A stretch of DNA of 64,000 bases from assembly GCA_928724745.1 (NCBI GenBank), contig CAKMXJ010000042.1, forward strand, positions 62,001-126,000, given 5' to 3'. Every line of letters begins with the position of its first letter. Positions within the stretch are counted from its first letter, which is position 1. The notes beneath the pieces were generated by a model. It was not told the origin of the DNA. It ran no database searches and worked only from the letters and a program-made list of their open reading frames with translations. Shown piece by piece: positions 29,406-41,499 of the stretch. Source of the DNA: Anthracocystis setariae (lineage: Eukaryota; Basidiomycota; Ustilaginomycetes; Ustilaginales; Ustilaginaceae). The position numbers were made by a program, and so were the translations under genes.

Positions 29406-30776
29406 TCACTGTCGCTACCACAATGACGTTTTAGAGATGTCCACCTCCCACGGTTGTCTCTGCCCACGTGGCAGTACTCATACTGTATGGCGGTTTTCGC
29501 AACAATGCCAACACATTCGTTTGTTGAATCACTGTGGATTGGCACGATGATGCTGTGCGAGCTCCCACGTGTCACAGTATTTGTGGGTTTTGCTTCTTTA
29601 CATACAAGGAGACCGCATTGCTCCTGGGACCTTGGATCGGTCATCTCTGCGATTGGATGGTGCGTAACTTGCCAGCTGTCATGCGCCTCTGGATCAAATG
29701 TTATGTTTCAGTTCACGTTGGCCTTCAGGAACCTTCTCATTTTCATCAAGGTACGGACGGATGTCTGTCAGGCTAGCAATGCAAGTGGGCTGCACGAAAG
29801 TGTGTCGCTTTATCAGTTGAGAAGAACTCTGTGAGCCATACAGGGTTGAGTGTTTGGCGCGCGCAGCGATGATGGGGAATGGATTGCATGAGAAACATGC
29901 AACGGGAACATGCGGACATGTTACACGTACACACACTCGGTGGCATACGATAACAAGATGATGGATTGCCAAGAAGGAGTGAACGACGATGAGGGTCTAT
30001 ATACAGGCCAGCTGCGCATAACTACATGCGTTCTACATGCCTAAGACATGTGAATTGGCTCGCGCGAGAGGTTACGCATCGGCGTAACAGGACATGCTCG
30101 TCCGCTTGACCGGCGGTTGCAGAGCCGACATTTTTGAGCTGCATCGAACAACGACCCTCACATTCCACCTTTGACCAGCAACGAATGGGTGGCGCACTGT
30201 AGCTCGACTGATCAGCTTCGAATGTTCCACAGAGCAAATTCCCACGTACTTTCAGGCTCCGCTCGATTAAGCATTATAGTCTAGTAGTACTGTTTTGTCC
30301 TCAACCCGCCTTAACTGGATAGAGAGGTGGTTTCTGGCAGTACAGTGCAGTAGCTCGCTGTTCGCCTGACGATCAAGCACGGTCGATCCACGACACAATC
30401 CAGCGCATCAATTGCTGTGACCAGGCAAATCTGCTCGAAACAAGCACGGCCGCTGTTCAGCTCCTGTCATTGTTTGATTCAAGACGACGACGGCATGCTG
30501 TTTTGGGACAAAGGGTGCCGGTTGGCCTTACTGCATCTTTTGTCGATACGCATTGCCGGGGAACACGGGTCTCCGTGACAAAGTCAACTCGAAATCTGGT
30601 ACTAGAACACGTTAACGGAGCTGTGACAGTCATGCCCACTTGCATGCGCTGGCTACATCAAAGCTCCGCCGGTCCCGTCCATGTGAATCCCGCCGCAGCT
30701 GCTTCGGATCGCGGCCTCCGTCAGAACTTACTCGCGATAGCTTCCTTGATGCTTGAACTGCACCATGCTTGGTGAC

Positions 30777-31100
30777 AAAGTTGTAGCTATACATAGGCGC
30801 TAGTCAATCACCAAATTTCAAAAGCAGAGAGGAACATTTGTTATAAGGCATTGGCCATTCAAGCACAGGGGGGGGGGGGGGGGGGTCAAAAACACAAGAC
30901 TGTGCTGTGCAGTTAAAAAATTCGAATTTGACAGCTCAAAATATAAGGCATCTTTGATCCAATACAGACAGGTCCACAAAATTCTTTGCCCCATATACTT
31001 GCTGAGAAAGCTGTAGCTGGGTATCACAGCTATCAATACCAGATTTCAGAACAGCTCTAGCACAACTTTGATATTATGGTGCTGTTCAATCTGGTGAAGT
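30777..31100. repeat. Degenerate direct duplication with internal G18 tract
   Basis: Two segments about 230 bp apart, beginning near 30777 and 31006, align over some 80 bp with many mismatches (shared cores TGTAGCT, TCAAT, ATTTCA and TTCAA). A perfect run of 18 G sits between them. This may be old tandem duplication or remains of a repeat family. Confidence 0.4.
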
Positions 31101-33591
31101 TGGGTGGTTTTAAGATGAGGTACTGGTGTGGAGCCATAAAAGTTTGGAAATTCAATGCCGGATTGCAATTTTATGGGACAAATATGGACGCAACTGTATG
31201 GCTTTTTTTTTTTTTTTTTTTTTTTTTCGGGCAAAATGGGCCGCCGGTTCTGACCAGTCATCTAGCGTCTGGGGCAAATCTAAAAAAAAAAAAGCTTCCT
31301 TTGTTGCACAATCCAGGACGCTACTCAACTCCCAATCAGTCCCCGTGGGTTCGCCAGCGTGTCGAAGATTCTGACAACGTTTTTCGAGAGTCACGCTCCA
31401 GCACTACACTCGCCAAACAGCAGACCAATTGCCGCTTGTGCGAGTCCCCACACTGGTGCTCATTCTTCAGTTTGTGCGCGCCAGGCTGATTGCTGACTGA
31501 TAGGCACGGCCTACCAGCTTCCGATTTCAGGTTTGTCCACCTCCCCTTGTGAGATGCAATCCAAGTAGGAGAGGAAGACTCGCAGACATCAAACAATGAC
31601 GATGCTTTTGGCTTGTAGCTCCTTCTTCCCCTGGTGAGGATGCGAAATGCGATTGCGAACGCTGAGCGACACCACTTCCATGGGAACAAGGGATCAAGCT
31701 ACGTATAACTGCTATGTCATGCTTTCAACAGGCTGTGTAAGCACGGCGTCAAGTCAGCTTCGTAATTGTTTGACTCTGCCAGGCTAAGTCACGTTTCGAG
31801 GCTCTCACAATGCAGGTCCACAGCATGCATGCAGTCGGTCAGCTCCTTTCTGGCGATCAATCGTTGCCTCAGAATGGAACCCCATAACAGTACAACAGGA
31901 GCCTATGTCACTGAATGACCTTGAAAGAATGCCATGCAGTCCCCGAATCCAAACCCAACTCTGGCGGACCCGAAAAGTCAACATGGTGACAGTGGCGATC
32001 ATCGAATCTGCAGCCAAGGTGACGCATCAGTTATTATACGCAGTAGTTGCATTTCTTAAAGTTTTAGCGTTGAATTTTCATTTTTTGTTGCAGCGGATTT
32101 TCCACTTTCCACGCCACAATTGCTGCCTTGCTGTCGAATGTCTGCAGAGAATCTGCTCGATGTGCAACAGACAAGGAAGCTCGCTCTTGGAATGATGATC
32201 TGCAGCCCGTCAGACAAGATCGACTGCCCTAAGCGAAGCGGTGGTAGACACACCAAAATCTCACCAGGATTTGGTCAGGCCCATTCAATCCTTAACCACG
32301 TATCAAATCATGACGATCCGGGGGGAGATTGCTCACGCAGCTTGAGCCAGATTCGAGAACCACGAAAGCCATCTTGAACCCAACAAGGATGTCAAGTATA
32401 GTGTTGGTGACAGTCGACGCCACAGAGGCTCATTTGCACTTTTGACAGCTAAATGATCGCTGCGGGCGTGCACGGTTGCCAAGTGCAGATCTTCGGATCC
32501 GTCCTTCGTTCGGTAAAGCGGAGGTAAGGCCCCCCTTGGGTCGAGGACGGCTTGCACGGGAAAGTCAGCAGTGTTGCAGAGAACCCTGAACGCGATCAGT
32601 TCGACCACCTCTTTGAGCACGCACGTTCTATATTTCCGACTTGTTTCGACAATCTATGAGAATGATCAAGTCACGTAGAACTGTCTATCCCCCTGGAAGC
32701 AGCTGGGAAGATCGTGAGGTCTGCTGTGCTAATAGTAAGTAGGAGTTGTTCAGAAGAAAGCGGAGTAACGGGCAGTAAAGAGACTTGATGCAAAGATCGC
32801 ATCAGGAATTCATGCACAACGACTGTTCTCGGACTAACTCTTGTACACCTACAGAGGTGTCACACTCGTTTGTTTGTGAGCGCCGACGGCTGGAGTTTCC
32901 GCGTCTGCCGCCTGTACGTTCCCGCCGTTTGTGCCGCGTTCACGTCCATTACGGCCAACCAAAAGCAGGCCCAGCGCAACCATTTCCTGTGTCCTGCCGA
33001 CAACTCCCATTCCCTTTGCCCTTTCTGCCAGCCAGTCAAATGTCTCCATACCAGCCGCGTGGCGTCCCCTGACGCCCCTTGGGTCTTCTCAGTCTATCGG
33101 GCAATCCACAGACGTGCAGTAGTGGTGCTTTCTGAGATGCACGTGTTCCGCGGTGCCCTGTTCTGTGAAATGTCGATCCATATCGAACGTGGATTGAGCT
33201 TTCCCTAACTTGACCAGTCTCCTGTCTTTCGCGTGACCAACGTCACATCCCTGTGCCACAAGGGTCCATCCTCGGGATCCTCCAGGTTCCTGGAACATAT
33301 CAAATAGGTCTCTTCCGCGCCTCACGAAGGCCGCATCGGACTTTCTCAATGCATTTTATCCCCAGGGTTTGTCTGTAGCGTCCTGTATCGGTTGCTCACT
33401 GAGTCATTGCCAGCAACGTGTACCAAGATCCGCTCGCCTACACCAACCCCGCTCGTTTAAGATTCTTTGAGATCAAGGCTTCGATCTACCCTTGCCCAAA
33501 GACGAGCCTTGATATTATAACACCACCCCTCTCACCTCTCTTCCCTTGACCTATCCTACCATCGCACAACATCAGCACTCACTTCAACACA

Positions 33592-34715
33592 ATGAACGCC
33601 AGCCCAATAACGCCGTCGCAGTCATCCATGCCATCGTTTGATGATTACATGTCTTCGCCAATGTCTCGACGAAGTCGCATTCAACGAGCTTGCATCGCCT
33701 GTCGCCGAAGGTAAGTGCTTGCCAGACCCCTTTGCACGCTCGATATCTGCCATGACCCGAGGCTGACTTGGAATTGCTGTTCTAACCTCTTGACATCCTT
33801 AACAGGAAAATCAAGTGCAACGGGAATCTTGATGGCTGCGAGCATTGCGCCACAAAGGAGCTCAAATGTCGATACGAGGCTGTATCTGATGACGAAAAGC
33901 TCAAAGCACGCTCGTACAAACGCCAGCTCATCCAGCGTCGACAACAAACCCAAGTCTACTGGGACAGTAGAGTCTACCCAGAGCCCATGATGTTCTCGCC
34001 CGCCTTCACTCCCGCACGCAACCACATCAAGTCGGTATCACCCTATCCTGTAGGATTCTACTCGCCTCAGATTCCAATGACTCCAGCGTATAGCCCATAT
34101 CCGCACCACATGGCTCAGCAGGGAGAGCTGGCATCTCCCTTTTTCTCAGCGACCTCGTCGACCTCGAGTCCGTTGGAAAAAGATCTCAACCCCTTCATGA
34201 CTTCAGTCACTCCACCCAACAGCTCGTATCAGCTGCAAAACATCACAGCAACTTGCTCCTACAAACACTCGATTCCAGCACCACACGTCTTGGAACCTCT
34301 TCCTACCCCCGCTCTCTCCTCGTCCATGTCTTCACCAACACTCTCCGACTCCTCTTCAACAGACTGTCATTCCTCTCGCGTCGAACCAATCAACACCCCG
34401 GTTTCGGCCAACTTCCCAAACAGCATCCATCCTCACCATCAACATCAGGGTGGCTGTGCTCTTGTTGCATCTTCATACCAATCTTTCGCTGGGGGGTTGA
34501 AGATCTATCCGATGCCGTCTAAGGATTCTTGCATCACTTCTGACTCGACAGCACAGTTGAATATGCTCAACCTTTCAGCGCATTCCGTAGCACCATCTCT
34601 CCTCTCGTCACCGCAAGAGCCACTGCGTCCAGTTCAGCCGAGCTATGGCTATCCCTCGGAGCTGCCATTCACCACCGATCCTTCCTGCATTCAGTTCTCG
34701 CTCGAGTCCACCTGA
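33592..34715 (+). CDS. Zn2Cys6 (Gal4-type) transcription factor, two exons
   Basis: Exons 33592-33710 and 33806-34715 (GT-AG intron of 95 bp) give 342 residues. The binuclear zinc cluster is C34, C37, C44, C51, C54, C61 with spacing C-x2-C-x6-C-x6-C-x2-C-x6-C, and the intron falls inside the cluster between C37 and C44. Basic residues after the cluster (KLKARSYKRQLIQRRQ) could extend DNA contacts or act as a nuclear signal. The rest is Ser/Pro/Tyr-rich and disordered. The middle-homology (fungal_trans) domain of larger family members is absent. Target genes cannot be inferred. Confidence 0.87.
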
Positions 34716-35182
34716 CTTCGCTTTTCCGGGCTCCTCCTGTACAACACCCAAACCGCTTCCGCTTTCACTGTATCAATAATTCTACCCATTTGCCATACTA
34801 CTCTCGTAGCTCGGATTCTAAATGCGCTGCAAGAGAAGCTTCCGATCCACCCGCTGTCCATCCAGACTGACAAATGAGCATGCATGCTGTGACTCTGCCC
34901 ATCCACACGTGACTGTCGTCGCCATCAGACGCAACAATTGACCGAAAAGTAAAAATCGCCGGCGATGATCTGCATCCGCCCACCGGTGAACCCTCATCCC
35001 CCACGAGCGCCAAGAGAAAATTTTCCATCAGCACCGTTCTCAAACCGCCTCGCAACGTTCACCACAACCAGACAGACACATGCGTCCAACCTAGCATGTG
35101 GCCAAGATCCACCAACGTGCGGAAACCATCTAAAGGTACAAGTACATTACATGATCGCTTAACGATTCTGAGCCTAAACTGC
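34716..35182. other. Convergent intergenic region
   Basis: About 470 bp with the 3' ends of the zinc-cluster gene and kin28. No gene or repeat is recognised. Confidence 0.45.
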
Positions 35183-36301
35183 TCACTGAAACGCAAGTTT
35201 GCGAGCGAGGCGTTTACGTTCCTCGATCTCGTTTGAATCCAGCGGACGCTTCTTACCACTGGTACTCTGCGACTGCTGTTTAGCACGTGCCTCGTTCTTC
35301 TCCTTACTGTCGGACAGCAGTGGATGTGCTGCTGGGTCGTCCGGATCGGGCGCTTTCGTCGGGTGCCGTGGCAACTGTTTGAATGGCGTCGGTGATGGAC
35401 TCTGTTTAAAATACGCATGATGGAGGGCCTGGCTAGCACTTAGCCGCTTAAGTGGATCGTACAGAAGCGTTCGTTGCAGGAAATCGAGTGCTTCCGGGCT
35501 AGCAGCTAAGAACAGATCCGCCAAATTCGACTTTGCATGTTGTTCAAAAGATACGTAGTCCGGAAGCGACTTGTGACTGGGCCATTCCTTGTCCGTCGGT
35601 GTTCCCAGTGCCTTGAAGATGGTCGTGAGTTGGTCGGCATCCGATTCGCCAGGCAAGTAGGGAACACGTAGCATGAGCTCGGCAAAGATGCAACCAACAC
35701 TCCACATATCCACGGCCGACGAATAGGCACGCGACCCAAGCAACAGTTCGGGCGGTCTATACCATCTTGTGACGACCTGATGCGTCATACGTGCCCCCGG
35801 ATCGCCATGCTCTCGTGCCAGACCGAAATCGGCAATCTTGAGCTCCCCCTCGGGCGAAATCAACAAGTTGTTCGGCTTCAAATCACGATGAAGCACCCAA
35901 TTACGATGACAGTACTCCATGCCTCTGCACAACATCGCCATCCAGCTCTTGATGTCCGCCTGGGTGAAGATCAAAGCCTTATCCTTGATGAGTGCCTCCA
36001 GATTGGTATCCAAGAACTCGAGCACGAGGTTGAGAGACGGCGATGCCGAACCGGACGAGAACACATCCACCATCTTGATCACATTGGGATGATTGAGCTC
36101 CTTGAGAAACTTGACTTCCCTGATAGCCGTAACATCCATGCCATTTTCGTTCGAAACGATCTTGATCTTCTTGATAGCTACCTTCTGTCCCGTCTTGATG
36201 TTTCGAGCCAGGAACACCGAGGCATAGGTACCCTCGCCCACCTTTTCGACCTTGGCATAGAGATTTCGAATCGCCAGATTCTGAGCTGCTGCAGTATCCA
36301 T
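35183..36301 (-). CDS. kin28: CDK7/Kin28-type kinase of TFIIH
   Basis: A single exon encodes 372 residues. The kinase domain fills residues 14 to about 300. It has the glycine loop VGEGTYASVF, catalytic Lys in VAIKKIKI, a CDK7-type C-helix motif (GMDVTAIREVKFL), HRDLKPNNLLI (the PNN variant is typical of CDK7/Kin28), DFG in IADFGLAR, and the T-loop Thr in MTHQVVTRWYRPPE. The basic C-terminal tail (KKRPLD...ERKRLARKL) may be a nuclear signal. With cyclin H/Ccl1 and Tfb3 it phosphorylates Ser5 and Ser7 of the RNA polymerase II CTD at promoters, and in many organisms it is also the CDK-activating kinase. Confidence 0.93.
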   Translation of the reverse strand: MDTAAAQNLAIRNLYAKVEKVGEGTYASVFLARNIKTGQKVAIKKIKIVSNENGMDVTAIREVKFLKELNHPNVIKMVDVFSSGSASPSLNLVLEFLDTNLEALIKDKALIFTQADIKSWMAMLCRGMEYCHRNWVLHRDLKPNNLLISPEGELKIADFGLAREHGDPGARMTHQVVTRWYRPPELLLGSRAYSSAVDMWSVGCIFAELMLRVPYLPGESDADQLTTIFKALGTPTDKEWPSHKSLPDYVSFEQHAKSNLADLFLAASPEALDFLQRTLLYDPLKRLSASQALHHAYFKQSPSPTPFKQLPRHPTKAPDPDDPAAHPLLSDSKEKNEARAKQQSQSTSGKKRPLDSNEIEERKRLARKLAFQ

Positions 36302-36703
36302 GGTGGAACCACGTGGACGATACCAGGACGAGCAGGATTGCTGAGAAGTACCGATACGTCACAAACAATGGCGTTCAGAAGCCACGAGGGCTCCAATGGT
36401 GGCGCAGATGTCGACAGGTTGGCAAGGTACAAGCAGGAAAGGATCAACCTCAAATGTGGAGTCGGATGCACAGACATTGCGCACTTTGGCACTTTTTTTC
36501 CGAATTCCGAAAAACTGTACGTTACTGCAAACAAGTCAATTTCACACCGTTGTACGGCGTACTTTCCACGGCACTAGTGTCAGCCGTGCAAGGCTGGGTA
36601 TGGGGCTTTGCCTCGAGGACTGCGACATGCTGGAAGGACGGATGTGATTGAGACACAGAACGATGCAATTGCAAGATCATATTACTCCATAATCTAGTTT
36701 CAC
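36302..36703. promoter_or_regulatory. Region upstream of kin28
   Basis: About 400 bp between the kin28 start and the 3' end of the choline-kinase gene, both on the minus strand. It must contain the kin28 promoter. No specific element is assigned. Confidence 0.4.
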
Positions 36704-39700
36704 TCAGATGCCATCAAGACCCATTTCCTTGAGCTGTTGAAACTCCCGGCGGAAAAGTTCAATGCGGCCGAGTGCGTAGCGCAGATTATCAAAGGTCTCG
36801 GCACATGCTGCCGATGCAACGCTTGCAGTGCTCGTCCCGCAGAGGACCTTCTCTTCAATAGCATGACCTTCGGCTTCGGCCTTGGCTTTGGTAAAGACGG
36901 ATTCAAGCTCTTCTTTGGCAAACACAATCCCCCATAAGCCCCACACAGCGTGCGTTGCAGGACTCCACAGCCGCACTTCGCGTTCGAGCCGATCGATCTC
37001 CTTTTCGATGCTCGCATCCAGAGACGTCAGTGTCAGCACTTGAGGCGAAGCCGAGCCTTCCAGAGACGGAGATGTTAGCCCCAGGCAGCTTGCTGGGGTG
37101 CTCGGAGCGGAGGAATTGACAGCGCGCAACGGGCCCGAAGGCGGCGCTTGCCATGAAGAGGACGAGATGGATTCGTTGCTGCTTCGTCGACCCAGCTGCC
37201 TGGCCATTCCGTCTTCCCTGTTTATCGGAAAACCTGAGAGGGAGCCTCCCGGCGTATTTGCCGGCGTTGCCGACGAGTTCGAATTGCTCTGGGAAAGTGG
37301 CGGACGGTTGCGTTCGCCTGAAGACTTTTCCAATGCCGCAACCTGTGCAGCTCCTGTGCCCGGTGTGACGGGTGCGCTGGTCTTTTCTACGGTGATGGGT
37401 CCTTTGATAGCGTTTCCCGATGCTGCAAATTGGATGGAAGTAACAGCTGGAGGCAGCGTCATATCGCTCGGGACATCCAGAGCGGCAGGCCCGCCCTTTG
37501 TCGCGCGTCCACCCAATCGCAGCAGTCGACCTTGCTCGACATAGGCACGAAGCCATTTGCGTCTTTGCTGTTCATCGGGGTAGCTGCCGTGATGCGTCAA
37601 AGACCACGACAGCGTTGGATGGTGGTAATCGGCACGCCATTCCTGGAAATGGTTGGCGATGTCGTAGCCACGTGGATTTGGGCTGGCGTACTCGAAGTCA
37701 ATGACGACGATACGATGGTGCAGTGGCGCCGTCTTCTTCAAGTTCGTTCGACTACGGCTCTTGGACCTGGCCGAAGCTGGACTTTGCGATTCCGCTGCTG
37801 ATGTCGTGCTGTCGCGGCGATTGTCGTTAGGTGTCAGACGTGGCATTCCGGCCGGAATGGAAGGCGTCTCAGCCGACAAAGGCTTCGCATCGCGCAGCTT
37901 TTGCGCCTGCTCTGTCGCCCTTGTGCTCGAGACACTATGGGACTGCTTGATCGCGAGCAGATTGCCATATTGGGCGTCATTGTGGGCGAAAACACGTCGC
38001 GAAGGGCCCTCACGGCGTTCCCACCTTCTGACGAAGCGTTTGAACTCTTCCACTTCGTTGTACAGTGAAACTAGATCGATGGCGCGAATGGCACGAAGCG
38101 AATTGCGCAGATTGCCTGGCGTTGGCCCAATCGTGGCTGTACTGAGTCCTTCCGAACCGGCTTGAAGCTCTTGACGAATAGAGGGATGGCCGGAGAAGCA
38201 CATGGCAATCGCTTTGGCACCACTTTCCGTCTTTGCGAAGCTGTCGACCAACTCTACCACTTTGGCCGCTTCACGCGACCATCGTTTGAGCCTGCGCCAC
38301 ACGCCTGGGTATGGCCCACGCACCGACTGTGGCTTCGCTGTGGCCCTGGCCTGGGGAGCCAATGCGAATGGGCTCAGAGGCCTTTGAACGGCAGAAGCGA
38401 AGTAAGGGTTTGGCGCATCAGTAGCGGGCAAAGTAGACAGGGTTGGGCTGGTGGCGCCTGTCAAGGACGGACTATCTCCAAAAAAGCTCGACTGCGAGTT
38501 GTAGCTGGTTGCCAACGAATCCAGAGAAACAGCCGAAATGTTGCGGTGCGCAAAGGCGTGACCTCCGTGAATGTCCATGGCTCCCGTCGGCGAGGGCTCA
38601 CCCGGTGCCATGGGTGCTGGACTAGCGCGCATGAGACCGCGCATGTCAGGACCGAGGATGTGAATTGAGGCGACATCCTTGTCCGGCAAAGCAGACGACT
38701 GACGCTGTCGGGTCTTGCGTCGTGGACGATGCGAGCTGGCCATGATATGATCCTCGATTCCTCGACCGAAGCCCTTCTCGCTGGGACCTCGAAGGTTGCC
38801 CTGCTCGAGCACGGTGCGCATCACTTCAAGCGGCACCGAATGCAACTCGCTCATGCGCCTTGCTACCCAATGTGCGCGACCTTCGCGGCCTTTGACGACG
38901 AGGCTGCCTCCTGGCAGCATGTAGGCCTCCCGATCACCAAAGTCCCTCATACCTTCCTTCTTGATCGGATCGCAATCGTAGAACTCTTCGACACGACCAT
39001 TGGCAAAAGTGCCGAGAATGTGGGGACCGATCTCGTACAGACTTGACAGCGTGTGCAGGATGAGGAGCTCGGCACGTCGGGACAAGAGAGCTTCCGAACT
39101 GGCCCCGTAGACGCGAAGTAGCACAGTAGGTGGACAAGGGATCTGGCTAGTGGTCAGTGCCGAGGTGTCAAGCTCATAGCTGGCGAAGAAGACGGCGTTG
39201 GTGAAGGCACCACTGATGCGCTTGAGCCGGAGATGGTCTGGCTGTAAGGGCCACAGAGAGGTAGCCACAGTCTCTTGGGACCAGCCTTGGAGTCGAAGCT
39301 CTCGGCTAAAGAGCTGCAGCACCTTGGCACGGAAAGCGCGCGTGTCGGCCTGACGAGCATCGAGCCTCCAACGTCGGGCAGCAGGAATGCCATCCGCATG
39401 CATGTCTTCTTCGTCGACATCGAGCGCGTCGAAACCATCCACTTGAATGTCACGATCAGTCCTTTCTTCCTCGGAATCTGGGGGTGAATGCTGACGTTCC
39501 GAGTCGAGCTGAAATTTCGCATCGATAGACGAGGCATTGGATGAGATGGCCAAATCTTCTGAACCATAGCGCGGCGACTGATCTCGGTACAACGCTGAAA
39601 ACCCTGAAAATGCAGCGCCTGTGGGCGAAGGTGACGTGGTTCGGGAGGGGTCGATGAACCGTAGCGACGTCGAAGACTGGGAAGCTACGGGTGTAGCGGC

Positions 39701-40021
39701 GCCGCTGGCAAGATTGGACTGGCGAGGGTCGGCGTCCGAGTATGCGAGACGGTGTGCCTGGGCATCTTGAATGTCGAGGAAGGGATGCGATGGGGGAAGA
39801 CGATACTGAGGTTCCTCGATGGCTTCCAGTGACAAGGCGTTGAGGTCTGGGTCCTGATCGGAAAACTCGTCGGCACTGGACGCGGACGAGTACGAATATG
39901 CAGATAGCGCAGGTGATGGTGACGGCGAAGGTGACATTAGCGGATCGAGCAACGGGGACGGCAAGCTGGATGCTTGTGATCGGGATCCCTCCGCATTGTT
40001 GCGGTAGTCCTGCGACTGCAT
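36704..40021 (-). CDS. CKI1: Choline/ethanolamine kinase, unusually long
   Basis: The single-exon ORF of 1105 residues is about twice the family norm. Residues 1-220 are disordered. The kinase N-lobe starts near 235 (LRLQGWSQETV, then RISGAFTNAVFFASY and VLLRVYG). A Ser/Pro-rich insert of more than 200 residues follows, then the catalytic lobe with Brenner's motif FAHNDAQYGNLL (about 679) and the choline-kinase motif VVIDFEYASPN (about 770). Further disordered inserts flank the second motif, one between the two motifs and another around 850-960. The C-terminal helices are intact. It phosphorylates choline (and perhaps ethanolamine), the first step of the CDP-choline route to phosphatidylcholine. 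The catalytic residues are present, so activity is expected. Confidence 0.88.
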   Translation of the reverse strand: MQSQDYRNNAEGSRSQASSLPSPLLDPLMSPSPSPSPALSAYSYSSASSADEFSDQDPDLNALSLEAIEEPQYRLPPSHPFLDIQDAQAHRLAYSDADPRQSNLASGAATPVASQSSTSLRFIDPSRTTSPSPTGAAFSGFSALYRDQSPRYGSEDLAISSNASSIDAKFQLDSERQHSPPDSEEERTDRDIQVDGFDALDVDEEDMHADGIPAARRWRLDARQADTRAFRAKVLQLFSRELRLQGWSQETVATSLWPLQPDHLRLKRISGAFTNAVFFASYELDTSALTTSQIPCPPTVLLRVYGASSEALLSRRAELLILHTLSSLYEIGPHILGTFANGRVEEFYDCDPIKKEGMRDFGDREAYMLPGGSLVVKGREGRAHWVARRMSELHSVPLEVMRTVLEQGNLRGPSEKGFGRGIEDHIMASSHRPRRKTRQRQSSALPDKDVASIHILGPDMRGLMRASPAPMAPGEPSPTGAMDIHGGHAFAHRNISAVSLDSLATSYNSQSSFFGDSPSLTGATSPTLSTLPATDAPNPYFASAVQRPLSPFALAPQARATAKPQSVRGPYPGVWRRLKRWSREAAKVVELVDSFAKTESGAKAIAMCFSGHPSIRQELQAGSEGLSTATIGPTPGNLRNSLRAIRAIDLVSLYNEVEEFKRFVRRWERREGPSRRVFAHNDAQYGNLLAIKQSHSVSSTRATEQAQKLRDAKPLSAETPSIPAGMPRLTPNDNRRDSTTSAAESQSPASARSKSRSRTNLKKTAPLHHRIVVIDFEYASPNPRGYDIANHFQEWRADYHHPTLSWSLTHHGSYPDEQQRRKWLRAYVEQGRLLRLGGRATKGGPAALDVPSDMTLPPAVTSIQFAASGNAIKGPITVEKTSAPVTPGTGAAQVAALEKSSGERNRPPLSQSNSNSSATPANTPGGSLSGFPINREDGMARQLGRRSSNESISSSSWQAPPSGPLRAVNSSAPSTPASCLGLTSPSLEGSASPQVLTLTSLDASIEKEIDRLEREVRLWSPATHAVWGLWGIVFAKEELESVFTKAKAEAEGHAIEEKVLCGTSTASVASAACAETFDNLRYALGRIELFRREFQQLKEMGLDGI

Positions 40022-41499
40022 TCCTTGGCTTTTGGCGTATGGATCGGATCTGCCGTAGGCGATGTCGGTGCGTGCAGGTCAAAGTCGGATGTGCCCGAAC
40101 GTCGTAATGAGGTTGGGGCTCTACTTATGCTGGTTCATGCTGTGCGGTGCCTCGAGAGCAATAAATGCTTGGAGCGAAGGTGTGTGTGTCAGAGACGAAG
40201 TGAGCTCTTTTGATGAAGCTCTTAAAGTATGCGGTGGTGTTCCAAGATGCTCCAATCAACGATGATACCAGATGCTGGTCCAACTTGCGTAGCAACTTTG
40301 AGCCTAAATGATTAAGGGGATGAAGTTGTGATGGCTGTGGGGAAGGAATTGATTGCAAGAGGAGAGGGCAATCGCTGAACCGGATGATTGAACGAACGGA
40401 TCCCAACGTTTTGGACTTGGCAGTCGGATGAGACGCGGCTGTGAAAATGGCCTGTCTGTTCGCCAAGGCGATACGAAGCAGCGTTGCTCCAGCTCTCGGA
40501 ACATCCGCCTGTGTCTGCGTCTTCGTCTACGCAGGCAATGATTTCCGATGTGCTTGTGAATTCCCAGGCAAGGACGCGCTGGACCCCTCCAAGACCCTCC
40601 TTCCTGACCGAGGAAAATCCAGATTGAAAATTCGCAGGCCTAACATCGTCAAATGATGCCGCACGCCCTCTCCACAGGTCCGCGATTTGGCCGAGGACCC
40701 TGAGGAAGAAATCCACCCACCCCTCCCTAAAGCGGTGTCCTGACAGAATTCGCCATGCAATCTTTCAAGGAGACATGTCGGCGAACAGGCCAACTGACCG
40801 CTAAAGACTTACTGCCAGAAGCAAGTTGCGCCCCGTCAAGCTCCCCGAAGCGGATGCTGAGCGGATGAGAAGCTCTCGTTGGGCGGCGGTGTTGAACGAA
40901 ATCGATGGCCAACGAAAAAGAGGCGCGTACAAGTGCTGAATGGACGTGTCGCTGACACTTTTTGAGGTGCAGCTCAGACCAACAAGCACCACCGGTAACA
41001 TGCGACCGACAAGTCGTTGGAGCAGTCTCGCCTCTGCGGATAAATGCGAAAATCGCCCCAATTCGACGGCGTAAAAGCGAACGAGCATGGCCAGTGAGTA
41101 TGCGATGATCGAAATGGTTGATATCAACATCAGCGAGATCGCAACGGTCCTCTGCTCACAGCATTCATTACATATCCGCCGCTCAACATCATCACTGCCA
41201 TTGTGCGTTCTTCACATCTTTCGACATAATTCGATACCCAGTTCCTCCACGAAGAACCATCTGTGTTGGAGCCACCTCACATATCAGACCGGCACTTGCG
41301 GCCAAGCACTTTTGCTGCTTGCTTGCGCTCCGGCTCGCCCCGTATTCGCCCTGCAATCCCATCGTATGCGTATTACTTCACTCTAGCATCCACGTTGCAC
41401 CCTATCTCGTGCATTTGTCGGTCGGCCGCAACGTAACGCAAAAGAAGTACTAGGCCCACCTCGACCGCCAGCTGTCGAGCTGCCGATTCATACACGACC
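40022..41499. promoter_or_regulatory. Long divergent region between choline-kinase gene and hir1
   Basis: About 1.5 kb between divergent start codons. Short frames exist but show no domains. It presumably holds both promoters and 5' UTRs. Confidence 0.4.

Larger units (their letters stand above)
29249..33591. other. Gene-poor 4.3-kb region with simple repeats and a degenerate duplication
   Basis: I find no convincing gene here. Visible structures are three copies of a 13-bp unit TTGCTTGCTATAA (from 29361), an 18-base G run (30868-30885), a 25-base T run (31203-31227), and a degenerate direct repeat of about 80-100 bp at about 30777 and 31006 (both begin AAAG-YTGTAGCT). The 30.8-31.2 kb part is noticeably AT-richer than its surroundings. 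Short frames of 60-140 codons occur on both strands without domain signatures. Confidence 0.5.
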
